NCBI GenBank assembly: GCA_013153295.1
Contig: JAADEV010000012.1
Coordinates: forward strand, 1 to 6,467
Source of the DNA: Aquificota bacterium
GTDB lineage: Bacteria; Aquificota; Aquificia; Aquificales; Hydrogenothermaceae
Reading direction: 5' to 3'
DNA: 6,467 nucleotides
Both the position numbers and the translations under genes were made by a program. Of this stretch, positions 1 through 5,730 are shown piece after piece (position 1 is the stretch's first letter; each line of letters opens with the position of its first letter). Below the pieces are notes generated by a model that saw only the letters and a program-made list of their open reading frames with translations, ran no database searches and had not been told where the DNA came from.

Positions 1-475
1 ATACTTTCCTCAATAAAACTACAACCTGTGAGGAGGCGGCTTGGGAGTTGCCAAGCTCCCCTAATTTTTCGTAGGTTTTTCCTTTTATAAACACATCTTC
101 AGGGTTTATACCAAGGATTTTTGCTGTGTTTTGGATTATCTGTTGGCGGTATGGTAGTAGCTTTGGCTTCTGTAGAATAACAAATCCGTCTACATTTACA
201 ACTGTATATCCTTTAGATTTAACTATCCTTAATGCCTCTTTTACAAATATACTACTGTCTACCCCTTCCCATTTCTCGTCTGTATCTGGGAAAAGCTGTC
301 CAATATCCCCTTCCCCAACTGCCCCAAGTAAGGCGTCTGTTAATGCGTGGAAAAAAATATCCCCATCAGAATGGGCATCAAAGCCAACATCTGAGGGTAT
401 CTCAATCCCCCCTATAACAAGTTTTTTCCCTTCTTTTAGCCTGTGTATATCAAAGCCTATTCCTACCCTGAACAT
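1..475 (-). CDS. ispF: 2-C-methyl-D-erythritol 2,4-cyclodiphosphate synthase, 3' end cut by window edge
   Basis: This is IspF, the fifth enzyme of the MEP isoprenoid pathway. It closes the 2,4-cyclodiphosphate ring and releases CMP, and family members are cytosolic zinc-dependent trimers. The start is ATG at 475-473, and 158 codons are readable before the window edge. Metal and substrate motifs are present: GIGFDIHRL near residues 5-13 (Asp9, His11), HSDGD at 35-39, and His43 in the FFHALTDALLGA stretch. GEGDIGQLFPDTD lies at 54-66, and KTYEKLG at 133-139 matches the family's TTEKLGF. Family members are usually 155-160 residues, so only a few residues should be missing. After ELG, the usual GRGEG is read here as GNSQA, which is unusual at a conserved Arg position. 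The gene begins 3 bases after the nadK stop with no strong Shine-Dalgarno, so translation is probably coupled. Confidence 0.95.
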   Translation of the reverse strand, partial: MFRVGIGFDIHRLKEGKKLVIGGIEIPSDVGFDAHSDGDIFFHALTDALLGAVGEGDIGQLFPDTDEKWEGVDSSIFVKEALRIVKSKGYTVVNVDGFVILQKPKLLPYRQQIIQNTAKILGINPEDVFIKGKTYEKLGELGNSQAASSQVVVLLRKV

Positions 476-478
476 CTG

Positions 479-1321
479 TTATTTCCAGTCTAACTTTTCC
501 CTGAGTATATCAAAGTAGTTTTTGTTAGGTGTCCTTACCAGATATGCGTAATGTGGAGACTGTTTTACCACTATTTTGTCCCCATACTGTAGCTGTGTCC
601 CTTCCTGTCCATCAAGGGTAAGCCAAGCGTCTTTCTCCTTTGCCACCAGCTCTATTGTTATAGGCTCAAAAGTTGGTAGGATTAACGGTCTGTCTGTTAA
701 TGTGTGGGGGCATATTGGAACTACTAAAAAAACCTCCATCATAGGGTAAACGATAGGTCCCCCTGCTGATAGGGCGTAGGCGGTGGAACCGTTGGGGGTT
801 GATATAATAATCCCATCACCGTTGTAAGTTGTGATGTATGTATCCCCTTGGTAAACAGCTACATCAACAATCCTTGCAAGTATAGCTTTGTTAACTACCA
901 CATCGTTTAAAACATCTGCTTCCAGTATCTTTTTGCCGTCCCTTATAAGTGATGCCCTTAACATCATTCTCCTTGAGAGGCATAGGGGCTTGGACAGTAT
1001 ATCCTCAAGCTGTTCAAAGGCGTCCTCTGCATTCAGCTCTGTAAGGAAACCAAGTCTACCTAAGTTTATCCCTAAGACAGGTAGTTTGTATTTTGAAACC
1101 CTTCTGGTGGCTATTAAAAGTGAACCGTCCCCCCCAACGACTATCAGTAGGTCTGTGTTTTTCATATTCTCTTCATTTTCAAGCTCTGCAAGGTTCTCAA
1201 AAATCTCCGTTTCTATTGCGTGGCTTGTTAGCCAGTTTTTAAGGCGACGGGAAAACTCCCGTGCCTCATCACTTGCCTTTGTAAAGATATTTATCCTTTT
1301 GTAAAAAGGTAATGGCTTCAT
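479..1321 (-). CDS. nadK: NAD kinase
   Basis: This 280-residue enzyme phosphorylates NAD to NADP using ATP or polyphosphate in the cytosol, and it sets the NADPH pool for biosynthesis. The NAD kinase signatures appear in order. VVGGDGSLL around residues 61-69 contains the catalytic Asp65. NLGRLGFLTE is at 86-95 and the LND nucleotide-binding site at 138-140. The loop DGIIISTPNGSTAY is at 169-182, followed by SAGGPIV and PICPHTLTDRP. LDGQ is at 236-239. Two small departures stand out: the loop has Asn177 where Thr is usual (STPTGSTAY), and LND replaces the common LNE. Length is normal. The ATG at 1321 lies 3 bases after the glyA stop with only a weak purine stretch ahead of it, so translational coupling with glyA is likely. 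Confidence 0.97.
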   Translation of the reverse strand: MKPLPFYKRINIFTKASDEAREFSRRLKNWLTSHAIETEIFENLAELENEENMKNTDLLIVVGGDGSLLIATRRVSKYKLPVLGINLGRLGFLTELNAEDAFEQLEDILSKPLCLSRRMMLRASLIRDGKKILEADVLNDVVVNKAILARIVDVAVYQGDTYITTYNGDGIIISTPNGSTAYALSAGGPIVYPMMEVFLVVPICPHTLTDRPLILPTFEPITIELVAKEKDAWLTLDGQEGTQLQYGDKIVVKQSPHYAYLVRTPNKNYFDILREKLDWK

Positions 1322-1324
1322 ATC

Positions 1325-2587
1325 CTATCCCAAGTAATCCTTTGTCCATTCTGGGTAAAGTGGGTATGTATCACACAGGGAGAGGACATCTTCCTTAACT
1401 TCCTGTATTACCTTTTCATTGTCTAAGTTTTTCAATACTTTTACTATGTTGCGGGCTATCCTTCTCATATCATCCTCTTTCATACCCCTTGTTGTTAACG
1501 CCGCTGTTCCCAGTCTTATACCTGAGGTTATCATCGGTTTTTCTGGGTCAAATGGTATTGCGTTTTTGTTTACTGTGATGTTAGCCTTTCCAAGTGCTTC
1601 CTCTGCCTGATTTCCCTTTACCCTAAGTGGTCTTAAATCTACCAATACTATATGGCTGTCTGTTCCACCTGATACTATCCTTAAGCCTTCAGCCTTCAGC
1701 TCCTCTGCAAGTGCCTGTGCGTTCTTTACAGTTTGCCTTGCATACTCTTTAAAACTTTCATCAAGGGCTTCTTTAAAGGCTACCGCCTTTGCCGCTATAA
1801 CGTGCATAAGGGGACCACCTTGTAGCCTTGGGAAAACCCATTTATCTATATCCTTTGCGTATTCCTTCTTTGTTAGTATAAATCCACCTCTGGGACCCCT
1901 TAATGTTTTGTGGGTTGTTGATGTTGTAAAGTCTGCGTATGGAACTGGGGACGGATAACTACCACCTGCTATTAATCCGGCGTAGTGTGCCATATCCACC
2001 ATAAGTAAAGCTCCAACCTCATCTGCAATCTCTTTAAACTTTGCCCAGTCTATAACCCTTGGGTAGGCAGATGCCCCTGCCACTATCATTTTAGGTTTAT
2101 GTTCCTTTGCCAGTCTGTAGACTTCGTCGTAGTCTATAAGCTCTGTTTCAGGGTTTAAGCCATACTGGACTGAGTTAAAAACTATACCTGATAGGTTTAC
2201 CTTTGCCCCGTGGGTAAGGTGTCCCCCGTGGTCAAGTCTCATTCCAAGTATTGTGTCCCCCGGCTGTAGCTGTGAAAAGTATACAGCTTGGTTTGCCTGT
2301 GAACCTGAGTGCGGTTGGACATTGGCGTGTTCAGCCCCAAAAAGCTGTTTAACCCTTTTTATAGCAAGGTCTTCTGCAATATCCACATACTCACAACCGC
2401 CGTAGTATCTTTTAAACGGTAGCCCCTCTGCATATTTGTTTGTTAAAACAGAACCTTGGGCTTCCATTACTGCGTAAGATGTGTAGTTTTCTGAGGCAAT
2501 CATCTCAAGGTGTTCCCTCTGCCTTCTAAACTCAAGGGAGAGGGCTTTAAATATCTCCGGGTCTTCCTTTTTAATATGCTCTAACAA
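1325..2587 (-). CDS. glyA: serine hydroxymethyltransferase
   Basis: GlyA is the pyridoxal-phosphate enzyme that interconverts serine plus tetrahydrofolate with glycine plus 5,10-methylene-tetrahydrofolate. It is the main source of one-carbon units and of glycine. At 420 residues it is full length. Visible signatures are IASENYTS near residue 30, NKYAEGLP at 50-57, the YYGGCEYVD stretch at 61-69, and HSGSQAN at 93-99. VDMAH is at 197-201 and supplies the Asp and His that bind the cofactor. [13 protein letters not shown] at 223-235 contains the Schiff-base Lys227, and [14 protein letters not shown] lies at 355-368. The start is TTG at 2587-2585. The codon just before it is an in-frame TAA and the next ATG is at residue 29, inside the conserved core, so TTG is essentially forced. 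It is second in a minus-strand operon, 14 bases after rpiB. Confidence 0.98.
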   Translation of the reverse strand: MLEHIKKEDPEIFKALSLEFRRQREHLEMIASENYTSYAVMEAQGSVLTNKYAEGLPFKRYYGGCEYVDIAEDLAIKRVKQLFGAEHANVQPHSGSQANQAVYFSQLQPGDTILGMRLDHGGHLTHGAKVNLSGIVFNSVQYGLNPETELIDYDEVYRLAKEHKPKMIVAGASAYPRVIDWAKFKEIADEVGALLMVDMAHYAGLIAGGSYPSPVPYADFTTSTTHKTLRGPRGGFILTKKEYAKDIDKWVFPRLQGGPLMHVIAAKAVAFKEALDESFKEYARQTVKNAQALAEELKAEGLRIVSGGTDSHIVLVDLRPLRVKGNQAEEALGKANITVNKNAIPFDPEKPMITSGIRLGTAALTTRGMKEDDMRRIARNIVKVLKNLDNEKVIQEVKEDVLSLCDTYPLYPEWTKDYLG

Positions 2588-2595
2588 TTACCAGA

Positions 2596-2603
2596 ACCTC
2601 CTT
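2596..2603 (-). promoter_or_regulatory. Shine-Dalgarno for glyA, overlapping the rpiB stop
   Basis: On the minus strand AAGGAGGT lies 8 bases upstream of the TTG start of glyA. Its first two A residues belong to the TAA stop of rpiB. This is a full match to the anti-Shine-Dalgarno core. It supports the TTG start and suggests that ribosomes finishing rpiB reload directly onto glyA. Confidence 0.85.
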
Positions 2604-3042
2604 ACTTTTTTTCTATATCCATTATTAGGTTTACCCTTCTTTCGTGTCTTCCACCTTCAAAATCTGTGGAAAGGAAAACATCTACAATCCCAAGGGCTAC
2701 ATCTATACCTAAAACCCTTGCCCCAAAGGACAGGACATTTGCGTTGTTGTGTTTTCTGGACATTCTTGCCATATACTCATTTGTGCATAAAGCCGCCCTA
2801 ACACCTTTTACCTTGTTTGCCGCTATAGAGATACCTATACCTGTTCCACATATTACAATACCCCTATCAGCCTCACCTTCAGCAACAGCCCTTCCAACAG
2901 CCTCACCGTAAACAGGGTAATCAACACTTTCCTTAGAGAAAGTCCCCTTATCTATTACCTCAAACCCCTTTTCCTGTAGGTGTTTTTTTACAATCTCCTT
3001 GTAGTCAAACCCTGCGTGGTCGCTACCAATGGCTATCCTCAA
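2602..3042 (-). CDS. rpiB: ribose-5-phosphate isomerase B
   Basis: RpiB interconverts ribose 5-phosphate and ribulose 5-phosphate in the non-oxidative pentose phosphate pathway. With the TTG start at 3042 the protein has 146 residues, close to the roughly 150 of the family, and begins like other RpiB proteins (M/L-R-I-A-I-G-S-D-H-A-G). Active-site positions are visible: Asp8 and His9, Cys65 in ICGTGIG, His98-Asn99 in MSRKHNNANV, and Arg132 and Arg136 near the C-terminus in GGRHERRV. An ATG at 3075 in the same frame would add 11 residues not expected for the family. It would also place a perfect Shine-Dalgarno inside the coding region, so I prefer TTG. This is the first gene of the rpiB-glyA-nadK-ispF operon and is divergent from dsbC. 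LacAB-type isomerases share the fold, but the Cys-containing loop favours RpiB. Confidence 0.95.
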   Translation of the reverse strand: MRIAIGSDHAGFDYKEIVKKHLQEKGFEVIDKGTFSKESVDYPVYGEAVGRAVAEGEADRGIVICGTGIGISIAANKVKGVRAALCTNEYMARMSRKHNNANVLSFGARVLGIDVALGIVDVFLSTDFEGGRHERRVNLIMDIEKK

Positions 3043-3046
3043 ACCT

Positions 3047-3054
3047 ACCTCCTT
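3047..3054 (-). promoter_or_regulatory. Shine-Dalgarno deciding the rpiB TTG start
   Basis: The minus strand reads AAGGAGGT, then four bases, then TTG at 3042-3040. This perfect site at good spacing argues for a TTG start and against the upstream in-frame ATG at 3075, which has no comparable site in front of it. Confidence 0.85.
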
Positions 3055-3081
3055 GACAAAAGTTTGGATTATCACAACTTG

Positions 3082-3111
3082 TTCACAGAAATATTATACT
3101 ATTCTTATACT
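3082..3111 (+). promoter_or_regulatory. candidate sigma-70-type promoter for dsbC
   Basis: TTCACA at 3082-3087 matches the TTGACA consensus at five of six positions. TATACT at 3106-3111 matches TATAAT at five of six. The spacer is 18 bases. Transcription would start near 3118, giving a leader of about 28 bases that includes the GGAGG site. A second, weaker pair (ATCACA 3071-3076 and TATACT 3095-3100, also 18 apart) lies exactly 11 bases upstream. No other promoter is seen for the dsbC-ABC pair. Confidence 0.55.
3093..3098 (-). promoter_or_regulatory. candidate -10 element for the rpiB operon
   Basis: The minus strand carries an exact TATAAT. Initiation about 7 bases downstream would give a leader of roughly 44 bases before the TTG of rpiB. 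I find no good -35 hexamer at 16-18 bases upstream, where the region is A/T runs, so the call rests on the -10 alone. The element overlaps the plus-strand promoter elements for dsbC. Confidence 0.35.
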
Positions 3112-3134
3112 GGAAAAATTTTTATTATTAAAAT

Positions 3135-3139
3135 GGAGG
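3135..3139 (+). promoter_or_regulatory. Shine-Dalgarno deciding the dsbC start
   Basis: GGAGG lies 6 bases upstream of the ATG at 3146. The frame is open back to an ATG at 3029, but that start would run through the promoter region and the rpiB start and would bury the signal peptide. The ATG at 3146 is therefore chosen. Confidence 0.85.
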
Positions 3140-3145
3140 AGACTG

Positions 3146-4048
3146 ATGAAAAAAGCTGTTTTATCATTTACAGCCCTTTGCACTTTATCCTTTTCTGCAT
3201 TGGCAAAATGTCTGCCACCTAACCAGATAACACCAAAAGCTGTGGAACAGGCTTTATCTAAAGTTGCCAGAGAACCGAAGGTGGACAGTGTTTCCCCAAC
3301 TCCTATACAGGGGCTTTACGAAGTGGTAATAGAAACACCAAGGGGAAAGGCTGTTTACTATATAGACTGTAGCCTAAACTACCTTGTATCAGGGGAGATT
3401 ATTGATATAAACCAGAGAAAAAGCCTTACAAGGGAAAGAATGGCTCAGCTACAACAGGAAAAGGCTAAAAAGATGCTTGCTGAACTGGAAAAGAGAATGG
3501 GCAAGGAAAAGGTGGAAAAGCTAAAACAGGCTTTAGGTAGTGGTATCGGCTACATAAAGGTTGTTGACCCTGCAAAGCTAAGCCAGATAGATGATAAAGG
3601 AAAGGTTGTCTACGGAAACCCTACAGCAAAAACAACTGTGTATGTAATATCAGACCCAGAGTGTCCTTTCTGTGCTAAATTTGATGCTGAGATGTTAAAG
3701 GTTCTTAAGAACAGAAACGATGTTAAGTTTGAGGTTATTCTTTTCCCACTGCCAATGCATAAAGAGGCTGAACCTATATCCCAAAATATAATCTGCCAAA
3801 AGGATATGAAAAAGAAAAGGGAGATACTTGAGGAGAGTTTTGAAGCTATAAGGAAAAGGGACAGCCAGAAGCTAAAGGAACTGGCAAAATCCTGTGATAA
3901 AGCAAAGCCTGTCCTTGAAAAAAATATGCAGATAGTCCAAGAACTTGGTATAAGGGGAACACCGGCTATAATACTGCCCCACGGTGTAGTTATATCCGGA
4001 TACATACCTGCAGAAAAACTTAACGAGTTGCTGGACGCTGTAAAATGA
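3146..4048 (+). CDS. dsbC: periplasmic thiol:disulfide interchange protein, DsbC type
   Basis: A 300-residue secreted disulfide isomerase or reductase. Residues 1-20 form a Sec signal peptide (MKK, a hydrophobic stretch, then ALA), with likely cleavage before Lys21. Residues about 25-92 match the DsbC N-terminal dimerisation domain (IQGLYEVVI, AVYYIDCSLNYLVSGEIIDI). Residues about 92-132 form a long charged helix rich in Lys, Glu and Gln. The thioredoxin fold follows, with active site CPFC at 173-176 in SDPECPFC and the cis-proline loop RGTPAI at 270-275 (Pro273). Cys217 and Cys250 probably correspond to the structural disulfide of E. coli DsbC. Cys22 and Cys75 lie in the dimerisation domain and are extra compared with E. 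coli DsbC. The linker makes the protein clearly longer than E. coli DsbC. DsbG is an alternative name. No DsbD-type reductant partner is in the window. The stop overlaps the next start (ATGA), so the two genes are one transcription unit. Confidence 0.88.
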   Translation: MKKAVLSFTALCTLSFSALAKCLPPNQITPKAVEQALSKVAREPKVDSVSPTPIQGLYEVVIETPRGKAVYYIDCSLNYLVSGEIIDINQRKSLTRERMAQLQQEKAKKMLAELEKRMGKEKVEKLKQALGSGIGYIKVVDPAKLSQIDDKGKVVYGNPTAKTTVYVISDPECPFCAKFDAEMLKVLKNRNDVKFEVILFPLPMHKEAEPISQNIICQKDMKKKREILEESFEAIRKRDSQKLKELAKSCDKAKPVLEKNMQIVQELGIRGTPAIILPHGVVISGYIPAEKLNELLDAVK

Positions 4049-4875
4049 TAAACAAAGTAGAGGGCGGAGACCCCGTCCTCTCTGTAGAAAACCTTAAGGT
4101 TTCCTTCCATATAGAAGACCAAACTATTCAGGCTTTAAAAGGTATCTCTTTTGATATAAAGAAAGGGGAGATTGTAGCCCTTGTAGGTGAATCAGGTTCA
4201 GGTAAAAGTGTAAGCTGTTATTCAATCCTAAAACTACTTCCTGAATACGCAAAGGTAGAGGGCAAAATATCCCTTAACGGAAGGGTAAAGGAGGAAAACC
4301 TCCTACTACTTGATGAAGAGAAGATGAGGCAGATAAGGGGAGATGTTATATCTATGGTTTTCCAAGAACCGTCAGCTGTTTTAAACCCACTTCTTACAGT
4401 AGGGGAACAGATTGTAGAAACAATACTTGCCCATAGACAGGTAAGCAGGGAAGAGGCGGTAAAAATAGCATTAAACAGTATGGAAAAAGCCCAAATACCA
4501 TTCCCAGAAAAAAGGTTTAACCAGTATCCCCACGAGTTATCAGGGGGTCTCAAACAAAGGGTGGCAATAGCCATCGCAATATCTAACAACCCTGATGTTT
4601 TACTTGCAGATGAACCGACAACAGCCCTTGACCTTACAGTTTCAGCCCAGATACTTAAACTGTTTTTATCACTTAAAGAGGAATTTGGAATGGGCATACT
4701 ACTAATAACCCACGACCTTGGGGTTGTTGCACAGGTATCAGACAGGGTTGTTGTTATATACAAAGGTGAGATTGTGGAAAAGGGAGATGTTTTCCAGATT
4801 TTTGACAACCCACAACACCCCTACACAAAAAAGCTCCTATCCTCCAGACCATCTTTAGACAAGGTTTTGAAGTAG
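4045..4875 (+). CDS. ABC transporter ATP-binding protein, OppD/DppD peptide-import type
   Basis: A 276-residue cytosolic ATPase of the kind that powers oligopeptide, dipeptide or nickel importers. All nucleotide-binding motifs are intact. Walker A GESGSGKS is at 48-55 and the Q-loop VFQEPS (Gln107) near 105-110. The signature LSGGLKQR is at 165-172, with Leu where Met is usual. Walker B VLLADEP is at 185-191 with catalytic Glu190, the D-loop follows, and the switch His223 is in ITHD. The ending NPQHPYTKKLLSSRPSL is the hallmark of the OppD/DppD branch. E. coli-type OppD and DppD run to about 330 residues with a Cys-rich iron-sulfur tail; here the protein stops just after this motif, so that tail is absent. 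No permease or binding-protein gene lies in the window. The start overlaps the dsbC stop with no Shine-Dalgarno, so translation is coupled. Substrate unknown. Confidence 0.9.
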   Translation: MINKVEGGDPVLSVENLKVSFHIEDQTIQALKGISFDIKKGEIVALVGESGSGKSVSCYSILKLLPEYAKVEGKISLNGRVKEENLLLLDEEKMRQIRGDVISMVFQEPSAVLNPLLTVGEQIVETILAHRQVSREEAVKIALNSMEKAQIPFPEKRFNQYPHELSGGLKQRVAIAIAISNNPDVLLADEPTTALDLTVSAQILKLFLSLKEEFGMGILLITHDLGVVAQVSDRVVVIYKGEIVEKGDVFQIFDNPQHPYTKKLLSSRPSLDKVLK

Positions 4876-5730
4876 TTATTTCTTAACCAGATAAGAGGAT
4901 ACCTCCGTTAGAAACTGTAAAAAGTAAGGTAAGGTCTCTTTTAATGTGTGGTATAGCTCCTTTGGGGGAATTTCCTGTGTTGGGTCAGCTAATTTCTCCC
5001 TTATACTAACTATTTTTGATACCTTCTCCCCTGTTTCTGGCTTTATGATACCTTCCTCTATTAGCTGTTTGAAACAGTCCTTTGATACCTTCTTTCCCAT
5101 CTTCCTAAGTATATGCCTGCAAATCCAAAGGGTGCTGTCTGCCATAACAACTGCAAAATACCTTGCCCTGTCTATAAAAAGTGGGTTGTTTTCAAAATCC
5201 TCCTCTGTTGTGTTAACAAAGTTTGAGGCTTTCCTTACAGCTGATTTTACCGCTTTACCGTGGTCGTTTAACTTTTTCAGGTTTACAGGTATTTTAAGCT
5301 GGGGTTGTTTTTCTTTTAACTCTTTAACAACGGTAGCTAACTCTTTTATAAAGATAGTTGGCAGTGTGTTTACTATCTCTGTGGATAAGGTATAAAGCTG
5401 TTCAGGTGGGACTGTCTGCCCCTTTGTGATACTTTCTATATATTCTTTAAAATCCAGTAAAACCCTGTTTATCTTCTCTGAAAAAACACCTTCCTGTATA
5501 ATCCTGTCTACACAGTTCCCCTTTGTTTTTTCCTTTGTTATTTCCTTTAAAAGGTGGCAGGCTATTTCCTCAAGCTCGTTGTAAGCGGAAATAAGGTAAT
5601 ACTGCGTCCTATCCGGATACATAGGTGTGGACAGGAATACTTCCTTACCAGACTGTAGGATTTTTTTTATTTTTTTCAGGAAAAGGATTAGCTTGGAAGC
5701 CTTTTCGTTTAAAAGCTGGGTGTCTAACAT
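4876..5730 (-). CDS. protein with two tandem HepT/DUF86-like domains, catalytic motif absent
   Basis: A 284-residue, probably cytosolic helical protein with no signal peptide or membrane segment. It is an internal duplication: residues about 12-136 align with about 159-283 almost without gaps at an offset of 146-147. Matching landmarks are DR at 40-41 and 187-188, Cys58/Cys204, Cys73/Cys219, EEG or QEG before a turn at 79-81 and 225-227, and Gln-x-x-Pro-Pro-x-x-Leu-Tyr at 105-113 and 252-260. The second copy recalls HepT/DUF86, with an IDRARYF helix, an EEGII turn, an IREKL helix and a final PPKELYHTL helix. In HepT RNases that IREKL position carries Arg-X(4-6)-His-X-Tyr; here Arg244 is followed by Asp249 and no His-X-Tyr, and the first copy lacks it too. 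A toxin RNase role is therefore doubtful and a binding role more likely. It starts directly after the upstream stop (TAGATG). Function unknown; the fold assignment is my inference. Confidence 0.6.
   Translation of the reverse strand: MLDTQLLNEKASKLILFLKKIKKILQSGKEVFLSTPMYPDRTQYYLISAYNELEEIACHLLKEITKEKTKGNCVDRIIQEGVFSEKINRVLLDFKEYIESITKGQTVPPEQLYTLSTEIVNTLPTIFIKELATVVKELKEKQPQLKIPVNLKKLNDHGKAVKSAVRKASNFVNTTEEDFENNPLFIDRARYFAVVMADSTLWICRHILRKMGKKVSKDCFKQLIEEGIIKPETGEKVSKIVSIREKLADPTQEIPPKELYHTLKETLPYFLQFLTEVSSYLVKK

Larger units (their letters stand above)
3071..3111. repeat. 11-base-phased direct repeats in the divergent promoter region
   Basis: Two short motifs are each repeated once at an offset of exactly 11 bases. 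TCACA occurs at 3072-3076 and 3083-3087. TTATACT occurs at 3094-3100 and 3105-3111. The result is two overlapping -35/-10-like sets one helical turn apart, covering most of the space between the rpiB and dsbC leaders. On the minus strand the first pair reads TGTGA-N6-TGTGA. It could be tandem promoters, a direct-repeat operator, or chance in A/T-rich DNA. Confidence 0.4.

Noticed and set aside
126..518. Open frame on the plus strand opposite ispF
   Set aside because: It is a shadow of ispF, with low-complexity Ser/Pro/Phe composition and no family motifs. The same holds for the other overlapping frames opposite nadK, glyA, rpiB, dsbC, the ABC gene and the HepT-like gene.
3053..3058. Exact TTGACA on the plus strand as a -35 for dsbC
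   Set aside because: The nearest good -10 is 36 bases downstream. The hexamer mostly reflects the complement of the rpiB Shine-Dalgarno region.
3040..3075. ATG at 3075 as the rpiB start
   Set aside because: It adds 11 residues atypical of RpiB, lacks a Shine-Dalgarno, and would bury a perfect AAGGAGGT site spaced for the TTG at 3042.
3029..3145. Upstream in-frame extension of dsbC from ATG 3029
   Set aside because: It would start inside rpiB coding sequence and run through the promoter region, hiding a clear signal peptide. GGAGG sits correctly before the ATG at 3146.
3194..3211. Lipoprotein signal (Cys22 after ALAK) in the DsbC-like protein
   Set aside because: Lys at the -1 position does not fit a lipobox, so an ordinary Sec signal peptide ending ALA is more likely.
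4838..4901. Inverted repeat TATCCTC / GAGGATA as a terminator at the convergent junction
   Set aside because: The arms are only 7 bases with a 50-base loop inside coding sequence and no T-run follows.
4876..5730. An active MntA-HepT type toxin-antitoxin module
   Set aside because: The HepT Arg-X(4-6)-His-X-Tyr motif is absent from both halves and no small nucleotidyltransferase gene lies beside it in the window.
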